Positions 44,104 through 56,651 of a DNA stretch of 64,000 bases are shown here, in pieces (within the stretch, counting starts at the first letter, position 1; the number at the start of each line of letters is the position of its first letter). The notes under the pieces are model-generated. The model did no database searches. It was not told the origin of the DNA and saw only the letters and a program-made list of their open reading frames with translations. The stretch spans positions 1,906,001 to 1,970,000 of the forward strand of contig NZ_CP117229.1 in NCBI RefSeq assembly GCF_028596125.1, written 5' to 3'. A program made the translations under genes and the position numbers. The stretch is from Listeria innocua. Lineage in GTDB: Bacteria > Bacillota > Bacilli > Lactobacillales > Listeriaceae.

Positions 44104-45825
44104 GTGATTGATACGACGAAGACAAATGAAAAAGCGACAAAAAAGCTAAATAAAAGTGGAGCTGAACTTTTAATTGACTCCTTGAAAAAACAACAAGTCG
44201 AAATGATTTTTGGGTATCCAGGTGGCGCTGTTTTACCTCTTTATGATGCCTTTTATGACTGTGATATTCCGCATATTCTAACGAGGCATGAACAAGGAGC
44301 GATTCATGCTGCTGAAGGTTATGCCCGCGTAACTGGGAAACCTGGTGTCGTTGTTGTAACGAGTGGACCTGGTGCAACAAATGTATTAACTGGTATTGCA
44401 GATGCGATGAGTGATTCTATTCCTTTAGTTATTTTTACAGGCCAAGTTCATACGCCTGGTATCGGAAAAGACGCTTTTCAAGAAGCAGATATGATTGGAC
44501 TCACCATCCCAATTACTAAATACAACTACCAAGTTCGTGATGTTCGTGACTTACCAAAAATTGTCAACGAAGCTTTTCATATCGCAAATACTGGTCGTAA
44601 AGGTCCTGTTGTTGTTGATATTCCAAAAGATATGGGTATTACTCAAACGGATACGGTTCGTCCTGATACGATTGACTTGCCAGGTTATCAACCGACTTAT
44701 TCACCTAATCCACTGCAACTCGAAAAATTAATGCAAGCTCTTTCCGCTCGTAGTAAGCCTCTTATTCTTGCAGGAGCTGGTGTAAACCATGCTAGAGCTA
44801 CGGCTGAATTACTCGAATTTGCTGAACGTTATCAAATTCCTGTTGTTAATACACTGCTCGGTCTTGGCAGTTTTCCGCAAAACCATGATTTATTTCTTGG
44901 TATGGGAGGAATGCACGGTTCTTACGCAGCAAATATGGCGTTAACTGACTGCGATTTACTCATTAACTTTGGTTCAAGATTTGATGATCGCCTTGCTAGC
45001 GCGCCAAAAGATTTTGCTACGAAAGCAACCATTGCTCATATCGACATTGATCCCGCTGAAATCGGCAAAATTATCGAAACCCAAATTCCAATTGTTGCCG
45101 ACATTAATGAAACACTCACACAACTGTTACAAATGGAACTACCGGTTCACCCAGATACATCACATTGGTACAAATTAAATATGACTCGTAAAAACCGTCA
45201 TCCTTTTAATTTTGATAGGACGAAAAAAGCGGAAATTAAACCACAGCGTGTAATTGAACTTATTGGTGAAATTACGCAAGGTGAGGCGCTTGTTTCTACC
45301 GATGTTGGACAGCATCAAATGTGGACAGCTCAGTTCTATCCGTTCCAATTTGATCACCAAATTATTACAAGCGGTGGTCTTGGCACGATGGGCTTTGGAT
45401 TTCCAGCAGCGGTCGGTGCACAACTTGCTTTCCCTGACAAAACAGTAGTCGCGGTTGTTGGTGATGGTGGTTTCCAAATGACTAACCAAGAACTAGCAAT
45501 TTTAAACGATTATCAGATTAATGTAAAAACAGTCATTATCAATAATGGATCTCTCGGAATGGTTCGTCAGTGGCAAGAAAAATTCCACGATGAAAGATAT
45601 TCCCATTCGATTTTCACGAGTCAACCTGATTTTGTGAAATTGTCTGAAGCATATGGGGTTAAAGGCGTTCGTTTGACGAATCCTGAAACGCTTGAAAAAG
45701 ATTTAAGGAAAGCATTCGCGCACCCTGGCCCAATTGTCATTGATGTTCATGTTGCAAAAGATGAACTAGTACTTCCAATGGTTCCAAGCGGTAAACCAAA
45801 TCACCAAATGGAAGGAGTGGAATAA
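44104..45825 (+). CDS. ilvB: Acetolactate synthase, large subunit
   Basis: ThDP enzyme that condenses pyruvate (or pyruvate with 2-ketobutyrate). 573 residues: [14 protein letters not shown], catalytic Glu in [15 protein letters not shown], and the ThDP motif [29 protein letters not shown]. Start GTG at 44104, 6 nt after GAGGTG. ilvN follows without a gap (TAAATG), giving catalytic and regulatory subunits from coupled genes. Confidence 0.97.
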   Translation: MIDTTKTNEKATKKLNKSGAELLIDSLKKQQVEMIFGYPGGAVLPLYDAFYDCDIPHILTRHEQGAIHAAEGYARVTGKPGVVVVTSGPGATNVLTGIADAMSDSIPLVIFTGQVHTPGIGKDAFQEADMIGLTIPITKYNYQVRDVRDLPKIVNEAFHIANTGRKGPVVVDIPKDMGITQTDTVRPDTIDLPGYQPTYSPNPLQLEKLMQALSARSKPLILAGAGVNHARATAELLEFAERYQIPVVNTLLGLGSFPQNHDLFLGMGGMHGSYAANMALTDCDLLINFGSRFDDRLASAPKDFATKATIAHIDIDPAEIGKIIETQIPIVADINETLTQLLQMELPVHPDTSHWYKLNMTRKNRHPFNFDRTKKAEIKPQRVIELIGEITQGEALVSTDVGQHQMWTAQFYPFQFDHQIITSGGLGTMGFGFPAAVGAQLAFPDKTVVAVVGDGGFQMTNQELAILNDYQINVKTVIINNGSLGMVRQWQEKFHDERYSHSIFTSQPDFVKLSEAYGVKGVRLTNPETLEKDLRKAFAHPGPIVIDVHVAKDELVLPMVPSGKPNHQMEGVE

Positions 45826-46317
45826 ATGCGCCGAATCATTACTGCTACAGTGAATAACTCATCTGGCGTACTAAATCGTATCACTGGGGTTATCTCCAGA
45901 CGCCAATATAATATCGATAGTATCTCTGTTGGCTGGACCGAAATCCCGAATGTTTCTCGGATTACCATCGTCGTCCATGTCGACTCACTATACGAAATTG
46001 AACAAGTAACCAAACAGCTTAACAAACAAATCGATGTGCTCAAAGTAAGTGATATTACTGACGATGCGCACATCGAACGCGAACTAGCTTTACTCAAAAT
46101 CAACTCCCCCGCTGCTTTACGTTCTGAGCTAAACGCAGTAATCGAACCATTTCGCGCCACCGTCATTGATGTCGGTACTAAAAATGTCGTCATTCAAGTA
46201 ACTGGTACAAGCGAAAAAATTGATGCTTTCGTTGATACAGTTCGACCATATGGCATTAAACAAATGGCTAGAACAGGTGTAACTGGCTTTACAAGAAGTC
46301 CTAAAAAAATGGGCTGA
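45826..46317 (+). CDS. ilvN: Acetolactate synthase, regulatory subunit
   Basis: 163-residue ACT-domain protein that confers feedback control by valine. N-terminal ACT domain NNSSGVLNRITGVISRRQYNIDSISVGWTEIPNVSRITIVV (residues 9-49); the C-terminal half contains the ALS_ss_C region. Begins immediately after ilvB. RBS GGAGTGG lies within the end of ilvB. Confidence 0.95.
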   Translation: MRRIITATVNNSSGVLNRITGVISRRQYNIDSISVGWTEIPNVSRITIVVHVDSLYEIEQVTKQLNKQIDVLKVSDITDDAHIERELALLKINSPAALRSELNAVIEPFRATVIDVGTKNVVIQVTGTSEKIDAFVDTVRPYGIKQMARTGVTGFTRSPKKMG

Positions 46318-46387
46318 AATCATTAACTACAGAGCAATTCGTTGCTTTGCTAGCATCAGAATAGCATCTCGCTCTTCTGAAATATAA

Positions 46388-47410
<1,023 letters not shown>

Positions 47411-47423
47411 TACTTACCGCGGA

Positions 47424-47450
47424 TTGCTAGGCGAGTTTTTCGCCTAGCAA
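47424..47450 (+). other. Hairpin between ilvC and leuA
   Basis: TTGCTAGGCGA (47424-47434) pairs perfectly with TCGCCTAGCAA (47440-47450). There is no immediate T run (CCGTTTATCCTTTTTC follows), so it may be a weak terminator or an mRNA stabiliser. Confidence 0.6.
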
Positions 47451-47567
47451 CCGTTTATCCTTTTTCAATATGAGTTTAAGCAAGAACGTGTTTCTTCCCT
47501 AAACTGATACTGAAAGCAGGAAAAATCCACGCTTCCCTATCTAATATAAAACAAGAGGTGAAATCGA

Positions 47568-49106
47568 ATGAAGAAAATCCAGTTTTTTGATACTACACTT
47601 AGAGATGGCGAACAAACCCCTGGAGTTAATTTTGACGTAAAGGAGAAAATCCAGATTGCCTTACAACTCGAAAAACTTGGAATTGATGTGATTGAAGCCG
47701 GCTTTCCGATTTCTTCTCCTGGAGATTTTGAATGCGTCAAGGCAATTGCAAAAGCGATTAAACATTGTTCTGTAACAGGGCTAGCACGCTGTGTTGAAGC
47801 GGATATTGACCGCGCGGAAGAAGCGCTTAAAGACGCAGTTTCCCCGCAAATACATATCTTCTTAGCAACGAGCGATGTGCATATGGAATACAAATTAAAA
47901 ATGAGTCGGGCGGAAGTTCTTGCTTCCATTAAACACCACATTAGTTATGCTAGACAAAAATTTGACGTTGTACAGTTTTCACCAGAAGATGCAACGCGCT
48001 CAGATCGTGCTTTTCTTATTGAAGCAGTTCAAACCGCGATTGATGCTGGAGCTACCGTTATTAACATTCCAGATACAGTCGGATACACTAATCCAACTGA
48101 ATTCGGACAATTGTTTCAAGATTTGCGCCGGGAAATAAAGCAGTTTGATGATATTATTTTCGCGTCCCACTGTCATGATGACCTTGGAATGGCTACGGCT
48201 AACGCGCTCGCTGCAATTGAAAATGGTGCGAGACGCGTTGAAGGTACAATTAACGGTATCGGTGAACGTGCTGGAAATACGGCGCTAGAAGAAGTTGCCG
48301 TCGCACTTCACATCCGCAAAGATTTTTATCAAGCAGAAACAAATATTGTCTTGAATCAATTTAAAAACTCAAGTGATCTAATTAGTCGTTTGTCTGGTAT
48401 GCCAGTTCCTCGTAATAAAGCCGTAATAGGTGGAAATGCATACGCACATGAATCCGGTATTCATCAAGATGGCGTTCTAAAAAACCCAGATACGTATGAA
48501 ATCATCACCCCTGCTCTTGTTGGTGTTGATAAAAATTCTCTTCCTCTTGGCAAACTTTCTGGAAAACATGCCTTCAATACACGAATGGAAGAAATGGGTT
48601 ATACGCTGAGTGAACAAGAACAAAAAGATGCTTTTAAACGTTTCAAACAGCTTGCAGATGCAAAAAAAGACGTGACCGAAGAAGACTTGCATGCGCTAAT
48701 TCTTGGTCAATCTTCTGAATCTCATGATGCTTTCGAATTAAAACATTTACAAGTACAGTACGTTACTGGCGGTGTCCAAGGTGCCATCGTGCGGATTGAA
48801 GAACGTGATGGAGCGTTAATAGAAGATGCAGCAACCGGCTCAGGAAGCATTGAAGCCATTTATAATACTATTAACCGACTAATGAAACAAGATATTGAAT
48901 TAACCGATTATCGTATTCAAGCGATTACAGCAGGCCAAGATGCCCAAGCAGAAGTCCATGTCGTCATTAAAGATGATAATGGCACTGAATTCCATGGTAT
49001 CGGTATCGATTTTGATGTTTTAACAGCTAGTGCTAAAGCTTATTTGCAAGCATCCGGAAAAAGCAAAACGACAAGTAAGCAAGCAGATTTCGAGGAGGTA
49101 AAGTAA
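47568..49106 (+). CDS. leuA: 2-Isopropylmalate synthase
   Basis: First step of leucine synthesis: acetyl-CoA plus 2-ketoisovalerate. 512 residues: catalytic TIM barrel with [17 protein letters not shown] (residues 5-21), HCHDDLGMA and NGIGERAGN, then the C-terminal LeuA dimer/allosteric domain (about 380-490) for leucine feedback. SD AAGAGGTG upstream. The leuB start lies one base after the stop. Confidence 0.97.
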   Translation: MKKIQFFDTTLRDGEQTPGVNFDVKEKIQIALQLEKLGIDVIEAGFPISSPGDFECVKAIAKAIKHCSVTGLARCVEADIDRAEEALKDAVSPQIHIFLATSDVHMEYKLKMSRAEVLASIKHHISYARQKFDVVQFSPEDATRSDRAFLIEAVQTAIDAGATVINIPDTVGYTNPTEFGQLFQDLRREIKQFDDIIFASHCHDDLGMATANALAAIENGARRVEGTINGIGERAGNTALEEVAVALHIRKDFYQAETNIVLNQFKNSSDLISRLSGMPVPRNKAVIGGNAYAHESGIHQDGVLKNPDTYEIITPALVGVDKNSLPLGKLSGKHAFNTRMEEMGYTLSEQEQKDAFKRFKQLADAKKDVTEEDLHALILGQSSESHDAFELKHLQVQYVTGGVQGAIVRIEERDGALIEDAATGSGSIEAIYNTINRLMKQDIELTDYRIQAITAGQDAQAEVHVVIKDDNGTEFHGIGIDFDVLTASAKAYLQASGKSKTTSKQADFEEVK

Positions 49107-49107
49107 C

Positions 49108-50160
49108 GTGGCATATAAAATTACTTCCTTAGCTGGCGACGGAATTGGACCGGAAATTATGGCTTCCGGAATCAAAATATTAGAAGCTATCGCTGCCAAA
49201 TACAATCATACATTTGAAATTGAATCGCACCCTTTTGGAGGAGCCGGAATTGATGCAGCTGGTGATCCAATCCCTCCTGAAACTTTAAAATCCTGCCAAA
49301 ATGCCGACGCAATTTTACTTGGGGCAATCGGTGGTCCTAAGTGGGATAATGCGCCTAAACGACCTGAAGACGGCTTACTTGCACTCAGAAAAGCGCTTGG
49401 TCTTTTCGCTAACATCCGCCCTATTCAAGTTCCTAGTTCGATAACACATCTTTCTCCTTTAAAAAAGGAAATTGTTGAAAATACTGATTTTGTTGTTGTT
49501 CGTGAGTTAACTGGTGGACTTTACTTTGGGGAACCAAAACATTGGGATGATGTGGCTGCTGTTGATTCTTTAACCTATACTCGCGTGGAAATCGAACGAA
49601 TTATAGAAAAGGCATTCGAAATTGCATCGACAAGAAATAAAAAAGTAACTTCTGTTGATAAAGCAAATGTGCTAGCTTCAAGTAAATTATGGCGCAAAAT
49701 TGCTGAAGAAGTAGCAAGTCGTCATCCAGATATTACATTAGAGCATTTGTACGTTGATGCTGCTGCAATGCTAATGATTCAGCGGCCAACGACATTCGAT
49801 GTAATCGTAACGGAAAATTTATTCGGTGATATTTTAAGCGATGAAGCATCTGTTATCACTGGCTCACTTGGGATGCTCCCTTCTGCTAGTCACGCTGAAA
49901 ATGGACCTTCTTTATACGAACCAATTCACGGATCTGCACCAGACATTGCTAATCAAAATATCGCCAATCCAATGTCAATGATTTCTTCTGTGTCAATGAT
50001 GCTCCGTCAATCTTTTTCACTTTTTAAAGAGGCAGATGCGATTGATGCGGCTACAGCAAGAACGATGCAAGCTGGATTTTTAACTGCTGATCTTGGAGGT
50101 AATACTTCCACAACCGATTTTACAAATGAAGTTCTAAAACAAATTGAAGGAGGAGAATAA
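49108..50160 (+). CDS. leuB: 3-Isopropylmalate dehydrogenase
   Basis: Oxidatively decarboxylates 3-isopropylmalate. 350 residues with [11 protein letters not shown] (residues 8-18), substrate loop [36 protein letters not shown] and [21 protein letters not shown] start at 49108, preceded by GAGGAGGT within the end of leuA. leuC begins one base after its stop. Confidence 0.97.
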   Translation: MAYKITSLAGDGIGPEIMASGIKILEAIAAKYNHTFEIESHPFGGAGIDAAGDPIPPETLKSCQNADAILLGAIGGPKWDNAPKRPEDGLLALRKALGLFANIRPIQVPSSITHLSPLKKEIVENTDFVVVRELTGGLYFGEPKHWDDVAAVDSLTYTRVEIERIIEKAFEIASTRNKKVTSVDKANVLASSKLWRKIAEEVASRHPDITLEHLYVDAAAMLMIQRPTTFDVIVTENLFGDILSDEASVITGSLGMLPSASHAENGPSLYEPIHGSAPDIANQNIANPMSMISSVSMMLRQSFSLFKEADAIDAATARTMQAGFLTADLGGNTSTTDFTNEVLKQIEGGE

Positions 50161-50161
50161 A

Positions 50162-51550
50162 ATGGGGAAAACACTTTTTGATAAACTTTGGAACCGCCAT
50201 GTCATTTATGGTAAAGAAGGTGAACCGCAATTATTATATGTTGACCTTCATTTGATTCATGAAGTTACTTCTCCTCAAGCGTTTGAAGGACTTAGAATGG
50301 AAAATCGACCACTGCGGAGACCAGATAAAACATTTGCTACAATGGATCATAATGTTCCCACTGAAGACATTTTCAACATTCAAGATTTAGTTGCTAAAAA
50401 GCAAATTGAAGCACTACAAACTAACTGCGAAGAATTCGGGGTAACACTAGCTGATATGGGTAGCGACCGTCAAGGAATCGTGCATATGGTTGGACCTGAA
50501 ACTGGTCTTACTCAACCTGGAAAAGTGATTGTATGTGGAGATTCGCATACTGCAACACATGGTGCTTTTGGCGCGATTGGCTTTGGGATTGGTTCCAGTG
50601 AAGTAGAGCATGTTTTTGCGACCCAAACTATTTGGCAACAAAAACCAAAATCTATGGGTATTGAAATTAATGGAAAACTTCCCAAAGGCGTTTATGCAAA
50701 AGATATAATTTTGCATTTGATTGCCACATATGGCGTCGCTTTTGGAACAGGTTATGCGGTTGAATATTATGGCGAAACGATTCGCAATATGTCGATGGAA
50801 GAACGTATGACGATTTGTAATATGGCTATTGAAGGTGGCGCAAAAATGGGCATGATGGCGCCAGACCAAACTACTTTTGAATATGTTCGTGGTCGTGAAT
50901 ATGCTCCTTCTGACATGGAAAAAGCCATTCGTGATTGGGAAACGCTTAAAACTGATCCTGATGCGGAATATGACCTTCATATCGAAATGGATGCTAGCAT
51001 TTTAGAACCATATGTCACTTGGGGAACAAATCCAGAGATGGGTGTCCCTTTTTCAAAAGCATTTCCGGAAATTAAAGATATGAACTATGAGCGAGCTTAT
51101 GAATATATGGGACTAAAACCTGGTCAAACTGCAGAAGAAATCGAGCTTGGTTATGTGTTTATTGGTTCTTGTACGAATGCTCGGCTGTCTGATTTAGAAG
51201 AAGCAGCTCGTATCGTTAAAGGAAATAAAGTAAAAAATAATATTCGGGCACTAGTCGTTCCTGGTTCTCGCCAAGTTCGTAATGCAGCAGAAGCAATCGG
51301 CCTTGATAAGATATTTAAAGATGCCGGTTTTGAATGGCGTGAACCTGGTTGTTCGATGTGTCTCGGAATGAATCCCGACCAAGTTCCAGACGGGGTCCAC
51401 TGCGCTTCTACTTCGAATCGTAATTTTGAAGGGCGCCAAGGTAAAGGAGCACGTACCCATCTTGTTTCACCAGCAATGGCTGCAGCGGCGGCAATTAACG
51501 GACACTTTATCGATATTCGAAAGGAGGCGGTTATTAGTGGAGGCAATTAA
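50162..51550 (+). CDS. leuC: Isopropylmalate isomerase, large subunit
   Basis: Aconitase-family [4Fe-4S] subunit. 462 residues; cluster Cys in FIGSCTNAR (about 345) and CSMCLG (about 405-410), plus [24 protein letters not shown] at 50162, after GAAGGAGGAG. Its end overlaps leuD by 14 bp. Confidence 0.97.
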   Translation: MGKTLFDKLWNRHVIYGKEGEPQLLYVDLHLIHEVTSPQAFEGLRMENRPLRRPDKTFATMDHNVPTEDIFNIQDLVAKKQIEALQTNCEEFGVTLADMGSDRQGIVHMVGPETGLTQPGKVIVCGDSHTATHGAFGAIGFGIGSSEVEHVFATQTIWQQKPKSMGIEINGKLPKGVYAKDIILHLIATYGVAFGTGYAVEYYGETIRNMSMEERMTICNMAIEGGAKMGMMAPDQTTFEYVRGREYAPSDMEKAIRDWETLKTDPDAEYDLHIEMDASILEPYVTWGTNPEMGVPFSKAFPEIKDMNYERAYEYMGLKPGQTAEEIELGYVFIGSCTNARLSDLEEAARIVKGNKVKNNIRALVVPGSRQVRNAAEAIGLDKIFKDAGFEWREPGCSMCLGMNPDQVPDGVHCASTSNRNFEGRQGKGARTHLVSPAMAAAAAINGHFIDIRKEAVISGGN

Positions 51551-52118
51551 AGTACACATTGGTAAAACAGTTGCACTAATGAACGATAATATTGACACCG
51601 ATCAAATTATTCCAAAAAGTTTCCTAAAGCGAATTGAACGGACTGGTTTTGGCGAATTTCTATTTGATAGTTGGCGCTACCTTCCGAATCGGAAACCAAA
51701 CCCGGATTTTCCGCTCAATGCTCCTGACCGTCAAGAAGCAACGATATTAATTACAGGAGATAATTTTGGTTGCGGCTCTTCTCGTGAACATGCCGCATGG
51801 GCGCTACTTGATTACCGTTTCCGAGTGATTATCGCTGGAAGTTATAGTGATATTTTTTATATGAATTGTACGAAAAATGGCGTTCTTCCTATTGTTCTTC
51901 CTAGAGAAGCCCGTGAAAAATTAGCGAAAATCACTGCCGAGGAAAAAGTGACGATTGACTTGCCAAAACAACAAGTCATTAGTTCAGTTGGTACCTACCC
52001 ATTTGAGATTGATGCTACATGGAAAAATAAATTTATTAATGGGCTGGATGATATTGCGATTACTTTTGAACATATTGACGCGATTAAAGCCTATGAGCAA
52101 AAAGTGGATTCCATATAA
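51537..52118 (+). CDS. leuD: Isopropylmalate isomerase, small subunit
   Basis: Swivel-domain partner of LeuC. 193 residues with [18 protein letters not shown] (residues 15-32) and [17 protein letters not shown] (about 73-89). GTG start at 51537, 8 nt after AAAGGAGG, overlapping leuC by 14 bp; a longer in-frame reading lies entirely within leuC and is not credible. Confidence 0.96.
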   Translation: MEAIKVHIGKTVALMNDNIDTDQIIPKSFLKRIERTGFGEFLFDSWRYLPNRKPNPDFPLNAPDRQEATILITGDNFGCGSSREHAAWALLDYRFRVIIAGSYSDIFYMNCTKNGVLPIVLPREAREKLAKITAEEKVTIDLPKQQVISSVGTYPFEIDATWKNKFINGLDDIAITFEHIDAIKAYEQKVDSI

Positions 52119-52133
52119 GAAAAGGTAGTGAGG

Positions 52134-53405
52134 ATGATGGAGTTAGTTGATTTATTAGTGACAGAAGAAGATGTCGAAAAAGCCTATGATGTATTAAAAC
52201 CAGTTGTCAAGCATACCCCGCTTGAATACGATTTTTACCTATCAGAAAAATATCATTGCAATGTATATTTGAAACGTGAAGATTTACAGCGGGTGCGTTC
52301 TTTTAAATTACGTGGTGCTTTTTATGCCATTTCTCGACTGTCAGCAGAACAGTTAGAAAAAGGAGTTGCCTGTGCAAGCGCTGGAAATCATGCCCAAGGA
52401 GTCGCCTATACTTGTAAACGTATGACGGTTCCGGCAACGATTTTCATGCCAACTACTACCCCACAACAAAAAGTATCGCAAGTGAAATTTTTCGGTGGAA
52501 GTAATGTGGAGGTTGTTTTAGTTGGTGACACGTTTGATGCATCTGCTACTGCCGCAAAAGAATTCGCAGCAGAACATGGTCAGACATTTATCCCGCCGTT
52601 TGATGATCCAGATATTATCGCAGGCCAAGGATCGCTCGCGGTTGAAATGGTAAAAGATTTAAATAAAGCACATGAGCAAGCGGATTATGTTTTTGCAGGT
52701 ATTGGTGGCGGCGGCTTAATTAGCGGTGTGGCATCTTATCTAAAAGCGAAAAGTCCAATCACAAAAATTATCGGTGTAGAACCAGCTGGCGCGCCTTCGA
52801 TGACAGAAGCATTAAAACAAAATCAAGTTGTGACTCTAGATAAAATCGATAAATTTGTTGACGGGGCTGCAGTGAAAGAAGTTGGAAGTTTAACATTTCA
52901 GCATGCAAAAGTCTTAGTTGATGAAGTGACAACCGTTTCTGAAGGAGCAGTTTGTTCAACAATTTTAGATATGTATACGAAGCAAGCGATTGTCGCCGAA
53001 CCAGCTGGTGCTCTTTCCGTTGCTGCTCTCGAAACTTATCGTGAGGAAATCAAAGATAAAACAGTAGTCTGTATCGTTAGTGGCGGAAATAACGATATTA
53101 ATCGAATGCAAGAAATTGAAGAGCGTTCCCTACTTCATGAAGGATTAAAACATTATTTCATCGTCAACTTCTCTCAACGCCCTGGTGCTCTAAAAGAGTT
53201 TGTAAATGATGTTCTTGGACCGCATGATGATATTACTAAATTCGAATATACGAAAAAAGTAAATCGAGGCAATGGACCTGTTATCATCGGTGTACTTTTA
53301 CAAGATAAGAATGATTATGAAGGCTTGCTTGACCGGGTTGCTGCTTTTGATCCGAGTTATATACCGATTAATGATAACCAAACACTTTACACATTACTTG
53401 TTTAA
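52134..53405 (+). CDS. ilvA: Threonine dehydratase (biosynthetic)
   Basis: PLP enzyme forming 2-ketobutyrate from threonine for isoleucine. About 423 residues: PLP Lys in [21 protein letters not shown], Gly-rich [10 protein letters not shown], and a single C-terminal ACT-like regulatory domain (about 335-422), the Bacillus form rather than the longer enterobacterial one. ATG at 52134 is 8 nt after AAAGG; the next ATG codon is also possible. Last gene of the operon, followed by a weak terminator. Confidence 0.96.
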   Translation: MMELVDLLVTEEDVEKAYDVLKPVVKHTPLEYDFYLSEKYHCNVYLKREDLQRVRSFKLRGAFYAISRLSAEQLEKGVACASAGNHAQGVAYTCKRMTVPATIFMPTTTPQQKVSQVKFFGGSNVEVVLVGDTFDASATAAKEFAAEHGQTFIPPFDDPDIIAGQGSLAVEMVKDLNKAHEQADYVFAGIGGGGLISGVASYLKAKSPITKIIGVEPAGAPSMTEALKQNQVVTLDKIDKFVDGAAVKEVGSLTFQHAKVLVDEVTTVSEGAVCSTILDMYTKQAIVAEPAGALSVAALETYREEIKDKTVVCIVSGGNNDINRMQEIEERSLLHEGLKHYFIVNFSQRPGALKEFVNDVLGPHDDITKFEYTKKVNRGNGPVIIGVLLQDKNDYEGLLDRVAAFDPSYIPINDNQTLYTLLV

Positions 53406-53406
53406 A

Positions 53407-53440
53407 ATGGGTTCTCGCATGAAGCGGGAGCCTATTTATA
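53407..53440 (+). terminator. Weak terminator after ilvA
   Basis: ATGGGTTCTCGC pairs with GCGGGAGCCTAT (G-U pairs included) followed by TTATATTAC. Confidence 0.55.
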
Positions 53441-53593
53441 TTACAGTTTATCTGTCTGTTATAGTAACAGTTTATTTTGAAAACTGGTTTAAAATCTTTT
53501 GTTTAAGGATATAAAGTAGTATAATGAACATATAGAAATTAGACTGTATTATTTAAAAACAACTTTTTATATATAACAATTCAAGGAGTGGCA

Positions 53594-54316
53594 ATGATGG
53601 ACACAGTAAGAAAAAATCGATTATTTCAGCATTCTACAATGGCAGCACTTGTTGGTGGTCTTTTTAGCGGAACGACAAGTTTTAAAGAATTACTACAACA
53701 CGGTGACCTCGGCATAGGAACGCTTGACCAATTTGATGGCGAACTGATTATTTTGGATGGGGAAGCTTTTCAAATACGCTCGGACGGTCAAGCTTATAAA
53801 GTAAAACCGGAAGACACAACACCTTATGCGAGCACTACTTTTTTTGAAGCCGATACGTCTTTTACTGTTTCAGAACCTACTTCTAAACAAACTGTGGAAG
53901 AAAAAATCGCCGAATTAGTGCAAGGACCGAACGTTTTTTACGCGGTGAAAATGACTGGGAATTTCCGTTATGTGGACACTCGCGTTGTTCCAAAACAACA
54001 AAGACCATATCCGCCACTTATTGAAGCGGTGAAGGAACAGCCAACGTATCACTTTGAGTATATTACTGGTACAATTGTTGGTTTTTGGACACCTGCTTAT
54101 ATTAGTGGTATTGGGGTTTCCGGCTATCACGTACATTTTATTGATGATATGCGCAAAATCGGTGGTCACGTATTTGATTACGAAATGCTTGAAGGTACTG
54201 TTGAAGTCGCACAACAAACTGAATTCGAACTTCAGTTACCACAAACAACAGAATTTCTTAGAAGCGATTTAAGCACACCGGATATGTTAGAACAGATTGA
54301 AGCAGCGGAAAATTAA
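53594..54316 (+). CDS. alsD: Alpha-acetolactate decarboxylase
   Basis: Converts 2-acetolactate to acetoin, draining the product of IlvB or catabolic AlsS. About 240 residues with TSFKELLQHGDLGIGTLDQFDGELIILDGEAFQI (residues 18-51) and the zinc region GYHVHFIDDMRKIGGHVFDYE. Start at 53594 or the next codon, after AAGGAG. Own promoter: TATAAT at 53519-53524 with TTTTGT 17 bp before it. Confidence 0.93.
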   Translation: MMDTVRKNRLFQHSTMAALVGGLFSGTTSFKELLQHGDLGIGTLDQFDGELIILDGEAFQIRSDGQAYKVKPEDTTPYASTTFFEADTSFTVSEPTSKQTVEEKIAELVQGPNVFYAVKMTGNFRYVDTRVVPKQQRPYPPLIEAVKEQPTYHFEYITGTIVGFWTPAYISGIGVSGYHVHFIDDMRKIGGHVFDYEMLEGTVEVAQQTEFELQLPQTTEFLRSDLSTPDMLEQIEAAEN

Positions 54317-54318
54317 TA

Positions 54319-54358
54319 AAAAAACTCCTCTAAAAAGTTTTAGAGGAGTTCTTTTTTT
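54319..54358. terminator. Bidirectional terminator between alsD and the SH3 protein gene
   Basis: Stem AACTCCTCTAAAA / TTTTAGAGGAGTT with A and T runs; reaches the stop codon of the minus-strand gene. Confidence 0.92.
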
Positions 54359-56651
54359 ATTTTGCTGTTAAAGTTAAATAATCATCTGTTAGTGGCATAT
54401 AGCCTGTTTTACTTTGATACGTTACTTTGTACCAAATACCATCATTTGTATCCATTTCTACTTTTACCGGAGTACCCGCAGGAATAACTTGAACTATGTC
54501 GCTATCCCATTTAGATTCACCACGTAAATTTAAATCTCCTACTGCATAATACGTTTTCAAGTTCAATGGTTTTTCGACTAAATAGTTATCACTTAAAATC
54601 ATATAACCTTTTTTACCACCGTAAGTTACTTCATGCCAACCATTTATACTTGTTTTCGAATTAATAGTTACTTTTTCACCTTTTTCTACTACTTGAGAAA
54701 TTTCACTATCCCATTTTGCTTCGCTACGTAAGTTTAAATTATCTTTTGCATAATAAGTTTTTAACACAGCAGTTTCAGATAAATATAAATCATTTAGCGG
54801 CATATAACCTGTTTTATTTTGATAAGTTACTTTGTACCAATTACCATCACTTGTGTTCATTTCAACTTTTACTTTAGCGCCTTCAGGTACCACTTGGCTT
54901 ATGCTGCTGTCCCATTTAGATTCACTACGTAAATTTAATGTGTTAACTGCGTAATATGTTTTCAAATCTAGTGGTTCTGCTACAAGATAATTATTATTTA
55001 AAATCATATAGCCTTTCTTACCACCGTATGTTACTTCATACCAGCCATCGATACTTGTTTTCGAATTGACTGTTACTTTTTCACCTTTTTCTACTTTTTG
55101 AGTAACTTCACTATCCCATTTTGCTTCGCTACGTAAGTTTAAATTATCTTTTGCATAATAGGTTTTTAACACAGCGGTTTCAGATAAATATAAATCATTT
55201 AGTGGCATATAACCTGTTTTATTGTCATAGGTTACTTTAAACCAATTGCCAACATTCGTGTCCATTTCGACTTTGACAGCTCTACCTTCTGGAACCACTT
55301 GACTTATGCTACTATCCCATTTCGCCTCACTACGTAAATTTAAGCTACTCACCGCATAATAGGTTTTCATATTAAGCGCTTTTTCGACTAAATAGTTATC
55401 ATTTAAGATCATGTAACCTTTTTTACCACCATAAGTTACTTGATACCAACCATTTACACTTGTTTTTAAATTAACTGTTACTTTTTCACCTTTTTGTACT
55501 TTTTGAGCAACGTCGCTATCCCAAGTTGCTTTTGTTCTTAGGTTTAAATTATCTTTAGCGTAATACGTTTTTAGAACAGTAGTTTTGGATAAATAATCAT
55601 CTGTTAGTGGGATGTAACCTGTTTGGTTTTGATATGTTACTTTATACCAAGGACCACTATTTGTATCCATTTCTACTTTTACAGCTCTGCCTTCTGGTAC
55701 AACTAAGCTAATGCTACTATCCCAGTTTGCTGCACTACGCAGATTTAAGGTACCAACCGCATAATACGTTTCCATATTCAAGGGATTTTCTACTAAGTAA
55801 TTATTATTTAAAATCATATAGCCTGTTTTTCCGCCGTATGTTACTTGATACCAACCATTCACATTAGTTTTAAGGTTCACAGTAACTTTTTCACCTTTTT
55901 GTACTTTTTGAGCTACATCGCTATCCCATGTTGCTTTCGTTCTTAAGTTTATATTATCCTTGGCATAGTATGTTTTTATCACAGGTGTATCGGAGAAATA
56001 ATTAGTTGTATTTAACATATAACCTTTAGTATTATTATAAGTTACCATACACCAACCATTCTTATCACTGTCTAAGTCAATAGATACTTTAGCGCCTTGT
56101 GGAACTTTTCCAGCTACTGAACTATCCCAGTTATTGCTAGATCGTAAATTTAAATCTGACACAGCATAGGCGGATTTAGATCCTTTTTTCTCGGAGAAAT
56201 TGAAAAATCTTCCGTATCCAACAAAAATACTCTGCCAATAACTACTATTAATGTTGTCTATTTTGACTCCATCATTTTGAGCATTAATCATTTTACCATT
56301 ACCTATGTATATTCCTACATGACCTTTGAAATATACTAAATCACCAGGTTTTTGATTACCATTTTTCACTTTATCAGCAGCTGAATATTGAGGAGCTGAA
56401 GTATTAGGAATTCTTACTCCTGTTACTTTTTCATAAACATATTGTGTGTAACCTGAGCAGTCGAAGTAATTTGGCCCTCTTCTCTTGTCCTGGTCTTGCG
56501 AATATGGTTTACCTAAATGTTTTTTAGCTTCTGCATAAAGCTCTTCAAATGTTTTATTTGTATTGGTTGCTGCACTTGCTTTAATTGTGAATGGGCTAAA
56601 CAATCCCAGTACAATAGCAAAAATGCACAATACAGATATAATTCTTTTCAT
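54357..56651 (-). CDS. Secreted NlpC/P60 peptidase with nine SH3b repeats
   Basis: 764 residues. Signal peptide 1-28 ending KASAA. NlpC/P60 domain about 33-150 with catalytic Cys65 (FDCSGYTQY), His111 (KGHVGIYIG) and Asn123 (MINAQND) where many relatives have His. Then nine bacterial SH3 domains of about 67 residues to the C-terminus, each with NLR...WDS and a GYM/GYI end. They alternate two types (A: VPEGRAVKVEMDTN; B: VQKGEKVTVNLKT), giving A-B-A-B-A-B-A-B-A with a 405-bp period. No sortase motif or membrane anchor: wall binding should come from the SH3 domains. Peptidase first is unlike Listeria p60, which has it last. Confidence 0.9.
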   Translation of the reverse strand: MKRIISVLCIFAIVLGLFSPFTIKASAATNTNKTFEELYAEAKKHLGKPYSQDQDKRRGPNYFDCSGYTQYVYEKVTGVRIPNTSAPQYSAADKVKNGNQKPGDLVYFKGHVGIYIGNGKMINAQNDGVKIDNINSSYWQSIFVGYGRFFNFSEKKGSKSAYAVSDLNLRSSNNWDSSVAGKVPQGAKVSIDLDSDKNGWCMVTYNNTKGYMLNTTNYFSDTPVIKTYYAKDNINLRTKATWDSDVAQKVQKGEKVTVNLKTNVNGWYQVTYGGKTGYMILNNNYLVENPLNMETYYAVGTLNLRSAANWDSSISLVVPEGRAVKVEMDTNSGPWYKVTYQNQTGYIPLTDDYLSKTTVLKTYYAKDNLNLRTKATWDSDVAQKVQKGEKVTVNLKTSVNGWYQVTYGGKKGYMILNDNYLVEKALNMKTYYAVSSLNLRSEAKWDSSISQVVPEGRAVKVEMDTNVGNWFKVTYDNKTGYMPLNDLYLSETAVLKTYYAKDNLNLRSEAKWDSEVTQKVEKGEKVTVNSKTSIDGWYEVTYGGKKGYMILNNNYLVAEPLDLKTYYAVNTLNLRSESKWDSSISQVVPEGAKVKVEMNTSDGNWYKVTYQNKTGYMPLNDLYLSETAVLKTYYAKDNLNLRSEAKWDSEISQVVEKGEKVTINSKTSINGWHEVTYGGKKGYMILSDNYLVEKPLNLKTYYAVGDLNLRGESKWDSDIVQVIPAGTPVKVEMDTNDGIWYKVTYQSKTGYMPLTDDYLTLTAK
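54700..56160 (-). repeat. 405-bp super-repeat inside the SH3b region
   Basis: The landmark CGCTATCCC / CACTATCCC recurs at 54704, 55109, 55514 and 55919, spaced exactly 405 bp. Copies at 54704 and 55109 differ at only about 3 of the first 115 bases, so recent duplication or conversion is likely. Confidence 0.88.

Noticed and set aside
51426-51536. Upstream extension of leuD
   Set aside because: Lies wholly inside leuC in another frame; the GTG at 51537 has the right RBS and gives the family length.
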